The position numbers and the translations under genes were made by a program. From CAZQKE01 sp964593865 (GTDB lineage Bacteria; Chloroflexota; Anaerolineae; JAAYZQ01): a stretch of DNA of 29,310 bases. Below, piece after piece: positions 21,661 through 29,310 of this stretch; position 1 is the stretch's first letter; every line of letters starts with the position of its first letter. The stretch covers positions 1-29,310 of the forward strand of contig CAZQKE010000080.1 in assembly GCA_964593865.1 (NCBI GenBank), in the 5' to 3' direction. The notes under the pieces were generated by a model. It was not told the DNA's origin. It searched no databases and saw only the letters and a list, made by a program, of their open reading frames with translations.

Positions 21661-23484
21661 ATGGAGGGCAAGTTGGACACACAACCGATGTTTCGTTGGG
21701 TAATTTATCTCGTGCTTGCCGGGTTGCTGGCTTTTTTCCTCTACTCCCAGTTTGCAGACAATCAGCCGCAGACGGAGATCATCTCACTCCAGGATTTAGC
21801 CGCCGAGATCAAGGACGGTCGCATTGCGCAAATAACCATTGAGGACACAACGATTCGGGTCAAACGTCGGGATGGTAGCGACGCAACCTCCTATCATGAA
21901 GAAAACACCAGTTTGATCCGCACGCTCCAGAACCTGGGTGTCACCCAAGAACAGTTGGGTGACGTTGAGATCGCGGTCTCCAAACCCGGCGGTTTGATGA
22001 GCTGGCTGGGCATTCTGAGCGTCGTCCTGCCGGCGGTCCTCATCAGCATCTTTTTCCTCGTAATCTTCCGCCAGGCCCAGGCCAGCGGCAACCAAGCCCT
22101 GGCCTTTGGCAAAAGCCGTGCCCGGATGTTTACGGGCGAAAAACCGACCGTCACCTTTGACGACGTGGCAGGGGCAGAGGAAGCCAAACAGGAACTCGCC
22201 GAGATCGTTGAATTCCTCAAAGAACCGCAGAAATTCATCGCATTGGGTGCACGCATTCCCAAAGGCGTGATCCTGATGGGAGCGCCGGGTACGGGCAAAA
22301 CCCTCATGGCAAAGGCCGTGTCCGGCGAGGCGGGTGTGCCCTTCTTTTCCATCTCCGGCTCCGAGTTTGTGGAGATGTTTGTCGGTGTCGGGGCCAGTCG
22401 GGTACGTGACCTCTTTGAACAGGCCAAGCGCAATTCGCCCTGCATCGTTTTTGTGGATGAGATTGACGCCGTGGGCCGTCACCGCGGGGCCGGGTTGGGC
22501 GGCTCCCACGACGAACGGGAGCAAACCCTCAACCAGATCTTGGTCGAGATGGATGGCTTTGACACCGATACCAACGTCATCGTCATCGCCGCAACCAACC
22601 GCCCCGACATCTTGGATCCGGCCCTGCTGCGCCCCGGTCGCTTTGACCGCCGTGTCGTCATGGACCGGCCCGATATGAAAGGCCGCGAGGAGATTCTGAA
22701 GGTCCACGTGCGGGGCAAGCCCCTGGCTTCCGATGTGGACCTCAAGGAGCTGGCCCGGCGGACGCCCGGTTTTGTAGGGGCGGATATTGAGAGCCTGGTC
22801 AACGAAGCGGCCATTTTGGCCGCCCGACGCAACAAAAAAGAGATCGGCATGGCCGAATTCCAAGAGGCGGTAGAGCGGGTCATTGCCGGGCCGGAGCGCA
22901 AGAGCCGCGTGATCACCGATGAGGAAAAGGCGGTCGTCGCCTACCACGAAGCAGGGCACGCCCTGGCCGCGGCCAAAACTCCCGGTGCGGACAAGGTCCG
23001 CAAGGTGAGCATCATTCCCCGTGGCATGGCCGGGGGGTACACCCTGACCTTGCCCGATGAGGATCGGTATCTTGCCAGCCGCAGCAAATTTGAAGCGGAA
23101 TTGGTGACGATGCTGGGGGGACGGGCTGCCGAAGAAGTCGTCTTCCGTCAGGCTACCACCGGGGCCAGCAACGACCTGGAGCGGGCGACGGAGATGGCCC
23201 GCAAGATGGTCATGGAGTACGGCATGAGTGATGAGTTGGGGCCGATGACCTTTGGTGAACGGGAGGAACTGGTCTTTTTAGGGCGCAGCATCGCCGAGCA
23301 TCGTAACTACAGCGAAGCGGTTGCCCGCAAAATCGACGAACAGGTCCGGGCTATCATCAACCGTGCCCATAGCCGGGCTGTTGAGATCATGACCACTTAC
23401 CGCGACACCCTGGATCGTCTGGCCCAACAGCTGATCCAAAAAGAAACGTTGGAAGAGGCCGAAGTCGAAGCCCTGATGAGCTAG
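21661..23484 (+). CDS. ftsH: ATP-dependent zinc metalloprotease FtsH
   Basis: Membrane-anchored hexameric protease that removes damaged membrane proteins and regulates soluble ones. From ATG 21661 it has 607 aa, a typical length. TM1 is at about 12-32 (VIYLVLAGLLAFFLY), an external domain at about 35-110, TM2 at about 115-138 (LGILSVVLPAVLISIFFLVIF). The AAA domain has Walker A GAPGTGKT (207-214), Walker B IVFVDEID and the second region of homology ATNRPDILDPALLRPGRFDR. The protease has zinc motif HEAGH (429-433). All catalytic features are intact. An in-frame GTG at 21643 opens the frame six codons earlier but lies upstream of the promoter start site, so it is rejected. It is followed by a V4R gene with its own promoter. 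Confidence 0.97.
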   Translation: MEGKLDTQPMFRWVIYLVLAGLLAFFLYSQFADNQPQTEIISLQDLAAEIKDGRIAQITIEDTTIRVKRRDGSDATSYHEENTSLIRTLQNLGVTQEQLGDVEIAVSKPGGLMSWLGILSVVLPAVLISIFFLVIFRQAQASGNQALAFGKSRARMFTGEKPTVTFDDVAGAEEAKQELAEIVEFLKEPQKFIALGARIPKGVILMGAPGTGKTLMAKAVSGEAGVPFFSISGSEFVEMFVGVGASRVRDLFEQAKRNSPCIVFVDEIDAVGRHRGAGLGGSHDEREQTLNQILVEMDGFDTDTNVIVIAATNRPDILDPALLRPGRFDRRVVMDRPDMKGREEILKVHVRGKPLASDVDLKELARRTPGFVGADIESLVNEAAILAARRNKKEIGMAEFQEAVERVIAGPERKSRVITDEEKAVVAYHEAGHALAAAKTPGADKVRKVSIIPRGMAGGYTLTLPDEDRYLASRSKFEAELVTMLGGRAAEEVVFRQATTGASNDLERATEMARKMVMEYGMSDELGPMTFGEREELVFLGRSIAEHRNYSEAVARKIDEQVRAIINRAHSRAVEIMTTYRDTLDRLAQQLIQKETLEEAEVEALMS

Positions 23485-23499
23485 ATTTCAAATTCATGT

Positions 23500-23511
23500 C
23501 GCAAATTTGCG
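23500..23511. promoter_or_regulatory. Palindrome over the V4R gene -35 box
   Basis: CGCAAATTTGCG, a perfect 12-base palindrome whose right half (TTTGCG, 23506-23511) is the -35 element. Its position fits an operator for a dimeric regulator. Confidence 0.5.
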
Positions 23512-23534
23512 TATTTGGGAAAACGCGGTATAAT
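23506..23534 (+). promoter_or_regulatory. Promoter of the V4R gene
   Basis: TTTGCG (23506-23511), 17-base spacer, perfect TATAAT (23529-23534). Start is near 23541; the leader of about 43 bases ends in GAAGGAGTG, eight bases or so before the ATG. Confidence 0.72.
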
Positions 23535-23583
23535 GGGGAACGTCCGTAGCACCCGATGACAAGGAATCAGAAGGAGTGATCAC

Positions 23584-24222
23584 ATGACGCAAGAACAGGG
23601 CGAAAAGAGCGGCTACTACTATCCAAACCTGATTGTCCGAATCTACCTTGAGGCGATTGAAGAGGTCATGGGGTCCAACGGCCTCAAAGCACTCCTCAAC
23701 ATGGCCGGGATGCCCGAACTGATTGACAACTTCCCTCCCCCCAACTTGGCCAAAGAGTTTGACTTTGCCGACTTTGCCAAGCTGAACGAGGGGATGGAGT
23801 TGATGTACGGTCCTCGCGGGGGGCGGGCGTTGGCCTTGCGGGCCGGGCGCAAAGCCTTTGATCAGGGCCTCAAGAACTTTGGCGCGATGGTGGGTGTGGC
23901 CGACAAGGCGTTCCGCATGTTGCCTCTCAAATACAAGATGAAGGTCGGCTTGGGGGCCATGGCCAAAGCGTTCACCACCACCAGCGACCAGGAATGTCAT
24001 GTGGAGGAGCTGGAGGACCAATTCCTCTACGTCATTGACCGCTGCCCTGTCTGTTGGGGGCGCCACGCCGACAGCCCCATTTGCCACGCGGCCATGGGCA
24101 TCATCCAGGAAGGGATCAATTGGGGCACCGGCGGCCTCCAATTCAAAATCGCCGAGATCTCGTGCATTGCCAGGGGGGATGATAGCTGCACCTTCTCCAT
24201 CTCCAAAGAGCCGATTTCCTGA
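23584..24222 (+). CDS. V4R (4-vinyl reductase-like) small-molecule-binding domain protein
   Basis: A 212-aa cytosolic protein with a C-terminal V4R domain (about 115-205). V4R domains bind small molecules and occur in BchJ-like proteins, in regulators and in free-standing proteins like this one. The conserved cysteine-rich core is visible: Cys138, Cys154 and Cys157 (RCPVCWG), Cys167 (PICHAAMG), Cys194 (ISCIARGDD) and Cys202 (SCTFSI). The N-terminal half is alpha-helical and resembles heme-NO-binding-like helical folds only loosely; I do not name it. A strong GAAGGAG precedes the ATG. It is a single-gene unit: own promoter with palindrome and a strong terminator. No bacteriochlorophyll or methyltransferase genes are adjacent, so its ligand is unknown. 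Confidence 0.85.
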   Translation: MTQEQGEKSGYYYPNLIVRIYLEAIEEVMGSNGLKALLNMAGMPELIDNFPPPNLAKEFDFADFAKLNEGMELMYGPRGGRALALRAGRKAFDQGLKNFGAMVGVADKAFRMLPLKYKMKVGLGAMAKAFTTTSDQECHVEELEDQFLYVIDRCPVCWGRHADSPICHAAMGIIQEGINWGTGGLQFKIAEISCIARGDDSCTFSISKEPIS

Positions 24223-24260
24223 CCGATGCCTTTTTCTGGCCCAAGCATCGGCGCATTGAG

Positions 24261-24311
24261 CCGGGTGCTGGACGCCGCCGTCCGCGAGCCTCCAGCACCC
24301 GGTTCTTCTTG
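24261..24311 (+). terminator. Rho-independent terminator of the V4R gene
   Basis: CCGGGTGCTGGA (24261-24272) pairs perfectly with TCCAGCACCCGG (24291-24302), followed by TTCTTCTTG. An 18-base loop separates the arms. A second smaller stem CCGATGC/GCATCGG (24223-24251) lies just before it. Confidence 0.82.
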
Positions 24312-24323
24312 TGACGAATTCCC

Positions 24324-26300
24324 ATGAAACGTATGCATTGGTTGCCCCTTATCGGCATTTCCTCCGTGTTGATCCTGTGCTTTTGGCTGGTCGTGTGTGG
24401 CAGCGGCGGCTTCGTCATGTGGCACGTGGCCCAAGCATTGCCCGCGCCGAGCGATGACCTGTACCCTCCGACACCTCCCCCTATGGATGTGCACCCCGAT
24501 GCCCCGCGACCCGACGCCGCCGAACGGTACACCGCCCAACAGATCGCCTCTGCCGTTTTGCCCCCTCGTGACCTTCCGGCCCTGGCCCATCGTCTGCAGG
24601 GATTGCCTCTGCCCCTCCCCACGCCGACGCCGGGCGCGCCGCCCGAATACGACATCGGCGATACCCAAGTCTTCTGGCTCCATAACATCCAGGAAAACTT
24701 TTACTACACCACCACCGCCGTTCTCCGGGCCAAGACGGAGCACGCCTACTGGTGGGTTGAAGAAGGGTCTTCCGTGCGGGAGGAAAGCCTGCAGGATTCG
24801 GCCCGCGTGTTTGAAGAACAGACCTACCCTACCAATCGGCGCGTCTTTGGCAGCGAGTGGACCCCCGGCATTGACGGTGATCCGCGCGTTTACATCTTTT
24901 TGGGAGATGTGCCGGGAGTGGGCGGCTATTTTTCCGGTCCGGACGAGTACCCACGCCAAGTACGGCCCCATTCCAACCAGCACGAAATGTTCTACATCAA
25001 CCTGCGCAATGCCAGGCCGGGCAACGACTATTTTGACGGCATCCTGGCCCACGAGTTCCAGCACATGATCCATTGGTGGATGGACCGCGATGAGGACACC
25101 TGGGTCAACGAGGGGCTTTCGGAATTGGCGAGCCAGATCAACGGCTTGGACGTCGGTTCTACCGATCTCCTCTTTGCGCAGCAACCGGATACCCAGCTGA
25201 CCACTTGGCCCGACTTGGAGGATTCCGGCCCCTATTACGGAGCCAGTTACCTTTTTCTGGCCTACTTTTTTGAGCGGTACGGTGAGGAAGCGATCCGCCG
25301 GCTGGTCGCCGAACCGGCCAACGGCATTGCCGGCTTTGAGGCCGTCTTGGATGCCCTAGATGCCGAAGAACCGTCCTTTGACGATCTCTTTGCCGATTGG
25401 GTGATCGCCAACTATTTAGATGCCGACGGTGAGTTGGGCTATGCCGCTCTGGACGTCGAAGCCCCCCATCCCACCGCCGTTCACCGACATTTCCCCGTAC
25501 AGGCGCGGGGGACCGTCCACCAATACGCCGCCGATTACATCGTCCTGGAGGGTGAGGGTGAGCTGACCGTCACCTTCAACGGCAGTCCTCGCGTCTCTTT
25601 GCTCGGCAACGCCCCTCACAGCGGGCGTTATCAGTGGTGGGCACTACGCGGCGATGAAGGAGATGCCACCCTGACCCGTGCCTTTGACCTGCGCGGTCTG
25701 GACACCGCTACCCTCCGGGTTTGGATGTGGTATGACCTGGAGGACGAATATGACTATGCATATGTAGAAGTCTCGACCGACGGCGGCATGACGTGGCAGA
25801 TTCTGAGCAACGAGCACACAACGACCGACAACCCCAGCGGCAATGCTTACGGACCGGGCTTCACCGGCCTGAGCGGCGGGGGAGAAGAGGCAACTTGGAG
25901 CTTGGAGACCTTTGACCTGACGCCTTATGCCGGGGAACAGGTACAAATCCGTTTTGAAGTCGTGACCGACGAGGCCGTCAACCACCCCGGATTGGCAATA
26001 GATGACATTGCCGTTCCCGAGCTGGGCTACTTCCACGACGCCGAGAGCGGGGCCGATGGGTGGCAGGCGGAAGGCTGGCTGCGCGTCACCCGTTGGATCC
26101 CCCAAGACTTTATCGTGCAGGTCATCACCTTTGAGCCGGAGCCGCGCGTCCGGCGGATGAGCCTGAACGCCGACCGCTACGGCACGATGACCATCGGTGG
26201 GCAAGAGCGCGACGTAAACCGGGCGGTATTGGTCATTGCGGCCCTGGCCCCTGCTACGACCTCGCCTGCCGTCTACGAATATCGGGTAGAAAACCGTTGA
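24324..26300 (+). CDS. Exported zinc metallopeptidase, HExxH type, with immune inhibitor A-like C-terminal domain
   Basis: A 658-aa secreted or membrane-tethered protein. The N terminus (1-35) is a hydrophobic segment with LVVC at about 22-25, which might be a loose lipobox or simply a membrane anchor. The peptidase core has HEFQHMIHWW (His243, Glu244, His247), with the downstream NEGLSELAS (Glu263 or Glu267) as the likely third zinc ligand, so it is a gluzincin-type enzyme. A C-terminal MAM/VEG-like domain (about 455-575) includes VEVSTDGGMTWQ, FDLTPYAGEQVQIRFEV and GLAIDDIAV, a pattern seen in immune inhibitor A (M6) peptidases. Its substrate is unknown. It starts just after the V4R terminator with no clear ribosome site or promoter; the alternative start at 24333 looks no better. 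The zinc motif is intact. Confidence 0.82.
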   Translation: MKRMHWLPLIGISSVLILCFWLVVCGSGGFVMWHVAQALPAPSDDLYPPTPPPMDVHPDAPRPDAAERYTAQQIASAVLPPRDLPALAHRLQGLPLPLPTPTPGAPPEYDIGDTQVFWLHNIQENFYYTTTAVLRAKTEHAYWWVEEGSSVREESLQDSARVFEEQTYPTNRRVFGSEWTPGIDGDPRVYIFLGDVPGVGGYFSGPDEYPRQVRPHSNQHEMFYINLRNARPGNDYFDGILAHEFQHMIHWWMDRDEDTWVNEGLSELASQINGLDVGSTDLLFAQQPDTQLTTWPDLEDSGPYYGASYLFLAYFFERYGEEAIRRLVAEPANGIAGFEAVLDALDAEEPSFDDLFADWVIANYLDADGELGYAALDVEAPHPTAVHRHFPVQARGTVHQYAADYIVLEGEGELTVTFNGSPRVSLLGNAPHSGRYQWWALRGDEGDATLTRAFDLRGLDTATLRVWMWYDLEDEYDYAYVEVSTDGGMTWQILSNEHTTTDNPSGNAYGPGFTGLSGGGEEATWSLETFDLTPYAGEQVQIRFEVVTDEAVNHPGLAIDDIAVPELGYFHDAESGADGWQAEGWLRVTRWIPQDFIVQVITFEPEPRVRRMSLNADRYGTMTIGGQERDVNRAVLVIAALAPATTSPAVYEYRVENR

Positions 26301-26303
26301 GCA

Positions 26304-26327
26304 AGCAACGGTTCGCCCGCCGTTGCT
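26304..26327. terminator. Hairpin between convergent genes, candidate bidirectional terminator
   Basis: AGCAACGG (26304-26311) and CCGTTGCT (26320-26327) form a perfect 8-bp stem with an 8-base loop, between the metallopeptidase stop and the recG stop it overlaps. Downstream T content is poor on the plus strand and modest on the minus strand, so this is only a candidate. Confidence 0.5.
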
Positions 26328-28791
26328 AGCTCAGATCTCCCTGGCCCGTCCAGAAGCGATCCAACTGTGCGGCCAGCAGCCGGTGTTCCGGACGTTGCAG
26401 GTCTGGGTCTTGGGCAAAGATGCGCTTGGCTTCGGCCCGCGCCAACTCCAGCGTCTGGAGATTGCTTAGATTGGCCAGGCGCAGAGAAGGCAAGCCGCTT
26501 TGCCGCACCCCGAAAAAGTCGCCGGGGCCGCGCAGTTCCAGGTCCTTTTCGGCCAAGAGAAACCCATCCTGGGTCTCTTCAATGGCTTTGAGCCGCTCCC
26601 ACGTTGCGCGGGTCTTGGGGTCATCGGGCGAGGCCGAATCGGAGATGAGCAGGCAATAGGATTTGTGCGCCCCCCGGCCCACCCGTCCCCGGAATTGGTG
26701 TAGCTGGGCCAGACCGAAGCGGTCGGCCCCTTCAATAAGCATCACCGTGGCGTTGGGCACGTCAATCCCAACCTCAATGACCGAAGTAGAAACCAAAATG
26801 TCAGTCTCCCCCCGGCGGAAGCGTTCCATTACCTCATCCTTTTCCTTGCCCTTCATCCGTCCGTGGAGCAGGTCCAGCTTCAAGTCGGGGAAGACGTGAT
26901 TTTTGAGCCGCTCATACTCCTCCACGGCGGCGCGGGCCTGGACCTTGTCCGATTCTTCCACCAGGGGATAGAGGATGAACGCCTGGCGGCCCTGCTCAAT
27001 CTGACTGCGCAGGAAGGCATAGGCCCGCTCCCGTTCGCGGGGCAGCAGCCAGCGGGTTTCCACCGGTTGCCTGCCGGGAGGCATCTCGTCAATGACCGAA
27101 AGCTCCAGGTCACCGTAGAGGGTCAGGGCCAGGCTGCGGGGGATGGGGGTCGCGCTCATGACCAATACGTGGGGGGCGGTCCCTTTTTGCCGCAGGGCAG
27201 CCCGTTGGGTGACGCCGAAGCGGTGTTGCTCGTCCACGATGACCAGCCCCAGATCCCGGAAGGTGACATGCTTCTGAATGAGGGCATGGGTCCCGATGAC
27301 AATATCTACCTCCCCGGCGGCCAGGGCGGTGTAGATTTGGCGTCGTTCGGCGCGGCGCATACTGCCGGTCAGCAAGGCGACCGCGATAGGCCGTCCCATC
27401 CCCCAGTTTTGCGCGTCGGCCAGCAGGTCGCCGACGGTGCGGGCGTGCTGTTCGGCCAGGATTTCGGTAGGGGCCATGAGGGCGGCCTGCTTGCCGGCGG
27501 CCACGGCCATCAACATCGCCGCCGTAGCGACGACGGTCTTGCCCGATCCCACATCACCTTGCAACAAACGGCTCATGGGGTGGGGTTGCTCCAGATCGCG
27601 CAGGATGCTTTCCAAACTGCGCCGCTGCGCGTTGGTCAGTTGGAAAGGCAGGGATCGCAGGAAGCGATCCAGCAGGTCTTGGTCACGGGGAATGGGATCT
27701 GCCGTTTGGCGCTGCCATTGCTGCCGCTGGCGGAGCATCCCCAACTGGATGTACAAAAATTCGTCAAAAGAAAGGCGGCGGCGGGCCTTTTCGGCGGATT
27801 CGGGACTGTCGGGGAAGTGGATCTGCCGGATGGCAGTGGGCAGGTTCATCAGCCCCAGGCGGATGCGGGTCTCTTCCGGCAGCGGGTCCGGCAGACGTGG
27901 CGCCCAATAGTTCACGACGCGCTGCATTTGCCGCCGTAGCCATCGGGAGGTAAGGCCGCGGGTCAGGGGGTAGATGGGCACCAGGCGGCCCGTATGGAGC
28001 AGCTCCCGATCCAACGGTTCCCAAGCGGGCGATTGGAGGGTCAAGCGGCCCAGGTACTCATCCACCTTGCCGCTGAGGACGATGCGCCGACCGGGTTTGA
28101 GCTGGCGGGCCAGATAGGGCTGGTTGAACCAGGTGGCTTCGATGGTCCCCGTGGCGTCGGCAATGACACTGGTGACGATGGTGGCCCCTCCCCGCGAGCG
28201 GCGGGTGCGCGTCTCCCAGATGGTGCCGATGATGGTCGTCTTTTCGCCGTATTCCAGCCGATTGATGGGCTTGAGCTTGCGATAGTCCTCGTAACGGTGG
28301 GGAAAATGGTAAAGGAGATCGCCTACGGTGGTGATGCCCAATCGGGCCAAGCGCGCGGCGTAGGCTTGGCTGATGCCCGGCAGACTCGTCACCGGCGCGT
28401 CCAGGCCGCTTGTCGGCTCCGGGGCAGGTGGGGGAGGCGGTTTGGGGGCCGACGGTTTGGGTTTGGGCTTCTGGGGACGGCTCCCCGGCTTTTGCAGGGG
28501 CGGGCGACGCGGCGTGGTGGGGAGCGGACCTTGTTCTCCGCCCTCCAATCGGGCCAGGATTTGGTCAACGATCCGACGACGCTCCTCCGCGTTTGCTTGG
28601 GCGTATTGGGCCAGCCGGCCGGCGATCTCCTGAACCTGCTGCCGCTGCGCCTCGTCCTGTGCTTGGGCCGACGCCTCCTTTTCCCAGACCGGAGCCAGTT
28701 TCTCCAAACCGCCGATGACGGCGTGGTTGCGATAGTGTTGCTCTTGTTCCAGTTTCAGAATTTTGCGCAGCTTTTCAAAAGCCGAAAGCAT
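26326..28791 (-). CDS. recG: ATP-dependent DNA helicase RecG
   Basis: Helicase that remodels stalled replication forks and branches of recombination intermediates. From ATG 28791 it has 821 aa, longer than the usual about 690. The extra is an N-terminal helical region (1-88) and a Pro/Lys-rich linker (about 88-128). Then LPGISQAYAARLARLGITTVGDLLYHFPHRYED and the OB-fold wedge domain (about 180-290) that binds the junction. The helicase core has Walker A GDVGSGKT (about 412-419), the box II form VDEQHRFGV, LVMSATPIPRSLALTLYGD, TSVIEVGIDVPNATVM and QLHQFRGRVGRG. The C-terminal GPGDFFGVRQSG is typical of RecG. The start has GGAGGCAGG just upstream and overlaps the acetyltransferase end by 17 bases. 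Confidence 0.96.
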   Translation of the reverse strand: MLSAFEKLRKILKLEQEQHYRNHAVIGGLEKLAPVWEKEASAQAQDEAQRQQVQEIAGRLAQYAQANAEERRRIVDQILARLEGGEQGPLPTTPRRPPLQKPGSRPQKPKPKPSAPKPPPPPAPEPTSGLDAPVTSLPGISQAYAARLARLGITTVGDLLYHFPHRYEDYRKLKPINRLEYGEKTTIIGTIWETRTRRSRGGATIVTSVIADATGTIEATWFNQPYLARQLKPGRRIVLSGKVDEYLGRLTLQSPAWEPLDRELLHTGRLVPIYPLTRGLTSRWLRRQMQRVVNYWAPRLPDPLPEETRIRLGLMNLPTAIRQIHFPDSPESAEKARRRLSFDEFLYIQLGMLRQRQQWQRQTADPIPRDQDLLDRFLRSLPFQLTNAQRRSLESILRDLEQPHPMSRLLQGDVGSGKTVVATAAMLMAVAAGKQAALMAPTEILAEQHARTVGDLLADAQNWGMGRPIAVALLTGSMRRAERRQIYTALAAGEVDIVIGTHALIQKHVTFRDLGLVIVDEQHRFGVTQRAALRQKGTAPHVLVMSATPIPRSLALTLYGDLELSVIDEMPPGRQPVETRWLLPRERERAYAFLRSQIEQGRQAFILYPLVEESDKVQARAAVEEYERLKNHVFPDLKLDLLHGRMKGKEKDEVMERFRRGETDILVSTSVIEVGIDVPNATVMLIEGADRFGLAQLHQFRGRVGRGAHKSYCLLISDSASPDDPKTRATWERLKAIEETQDGFLLAEKDLELRGPGDFFGVRQSGLPSLRLANLSNLQTLELARAEAKRIFAQDPDLQRPEHRLLAAQLDRFWTGQGDLS

Positions 28792-29302
28792 CCTGCCTCC
28801 AAGCGTATGCGATCTCGGCGAGGTCCGCGCCGCCGATGGTGACCATCCTGCGGGCAATGGGTGTACCGCCCAGGGCCTCGTAGAAACGCACGTTGATATT
28901 CTCTGCCAGCACCCAAACCACGACCGCGCCCATACCCTGCTCCGCCAGGCGGCGGAATGCCCTCATCAGCAAGCGGGAGCCGATCCCCTGCCGTTGGTAC
29001 TCATCCCGCACATAGATAGCGTACACCTCGCCCCGGTAATCAGGCCGGCCTTCTATCGCTTCCCGCAGCGGCCCCCCGCTGACAAAACCGACGATCCCGG
29101 CGGTCTCTTCCTCGGCGACAAAGAGGAACGTCTCCGCGTCGCCCCCCTGGAGCCGCTTGCGCCAGCCGCGCGTGCTGATTTCGTAGGACAGACGCCGCAA
29201 GAATTCATCGGGCACAATGCCCCGATAGGCCGTCCGCCAGGTGTCCACCTGAACGCGGGCGATAGACTCGGCGTCCTCCGGGCGCGCCGGTCGGATCTGC
29301 AC
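28775..29302 (-). CDS. GNAT family N-acetyltransferase
   Basis: Transfers an acetyl group from acetyl-CoA to an amino group of an unknown substrate. It has 175 aa, normal for the family. The N terminus IRPARPEDAESIARVQVDTWRTAYRGIVP is common in this group; motif A, GEVYAIYVRDEYQRQGIGSRLL (about 91-112), carries the Q-x-x-G-x-G CoA-binding loop (QRQGIG). Motif B includes WVLAENINVRFYEALGG, where the Tyr may act as the general acid. The start GTG at 29302 is only 8 bases from the window edge, with no ribosome site seen in those bases, so a start further out is possible. It overlaps recG by 17 bases, indicating a shared transcript. The substrate is unknown. Confidence 0.88.
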   Translation of the reverse strand: MQIRPARPEDAESIARVQVDTWRTAYRGIVPDEFLRRLSYEISTRGWRKRLQGGDAETFLFVAEEETAGIVGFVSGGPLREAIEGRPDYRGEVYAIYVRDEYQRQGIGSRLLMRAFRRLAEQGMGAVVVWVLAENINVRFYEALGGTPIARRMVTIGGADLAEIAYAWRQDAFGF

Positions 29303-29310
29303 AAGGTGTT

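Overview
The window looks like part of a chromosome from a GC-rich bacterium, most likely a member of the Chloroflexota (Anaerolineae-like). This rests on gene content and style: an rpsF-ssb-rpsR cluster, a Roadblock/LC7 protein, a free-standing V4R protein, surface proteins with Pro/Thr-rich linkers, TolB-like propellers, a short Rho factor and many dispersed hairpin repeats between genes. The phylum is an inference; no rRNA is present to settle it.

Layout. (1) 1-6476, all on the minus strand and read right to left: a strong promoter, a Roadblock/LC7 protein, CTP synthase (pyrG), tRNA-Thr(CGU) with its own promoter, a ResB-like and a degenerate CcsA-like membrane protein, uridine kinase (udk), a DegT-type aminotransferase, and the signal recognition particle RNA at the window edge with its own promoter. 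(2) 6477-7260: a gene-free mosaic of duplicated palindromic repeats. (3) 7261-14330, plus strand: an orphan 7TM-PAS-PAS histidine kinase, a short rho, then rpsF, a double-OB ssb and rpsR, a membrane-anchored parvulin-like foldase and a PflX-type radical SAM protein. (4) 14468-21399, minus strand: pheS, a ribbon-helix-helix/PIN toxin-antitoxin pair, pheT, and a large ATPase-transmembrane-propeller fusion. The toxin-antitoxin pair separates pheS from pheT and has inverted 12-mers at its borders. (5) 21624-26300, plus strand: ftsH, a V4R protein with a clear promoter, palindrome and terminator, and an exported zinc metallopeptidase. (6) 26326-29302, minus strand: a GNAT acetyltransferase overlapping recG.

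Most genes are housekeeping: translation (SRP RNA, tRNA-Thr, S6, S18, PheRS), nucleotide synthesis (CTP synthase, uridine kinase), DNA upkeep (SSB, RecG), protein quality control (FtsH, foldase) and cytochrome c assembly. The parts most worth a second look are the ATPase-TM-propeller fusion behind pheT, the toxin-antitoxin cassette inside pheS-pheT, two apparently leaderless promoters (histidine kinase and ftsH), the internally duplicated SSB, the short divergent Rho, and the recurring palindromic repeats.

All coordinates and motif counts were read by eye. Family names rest on recognisable motifs, not on database searches.
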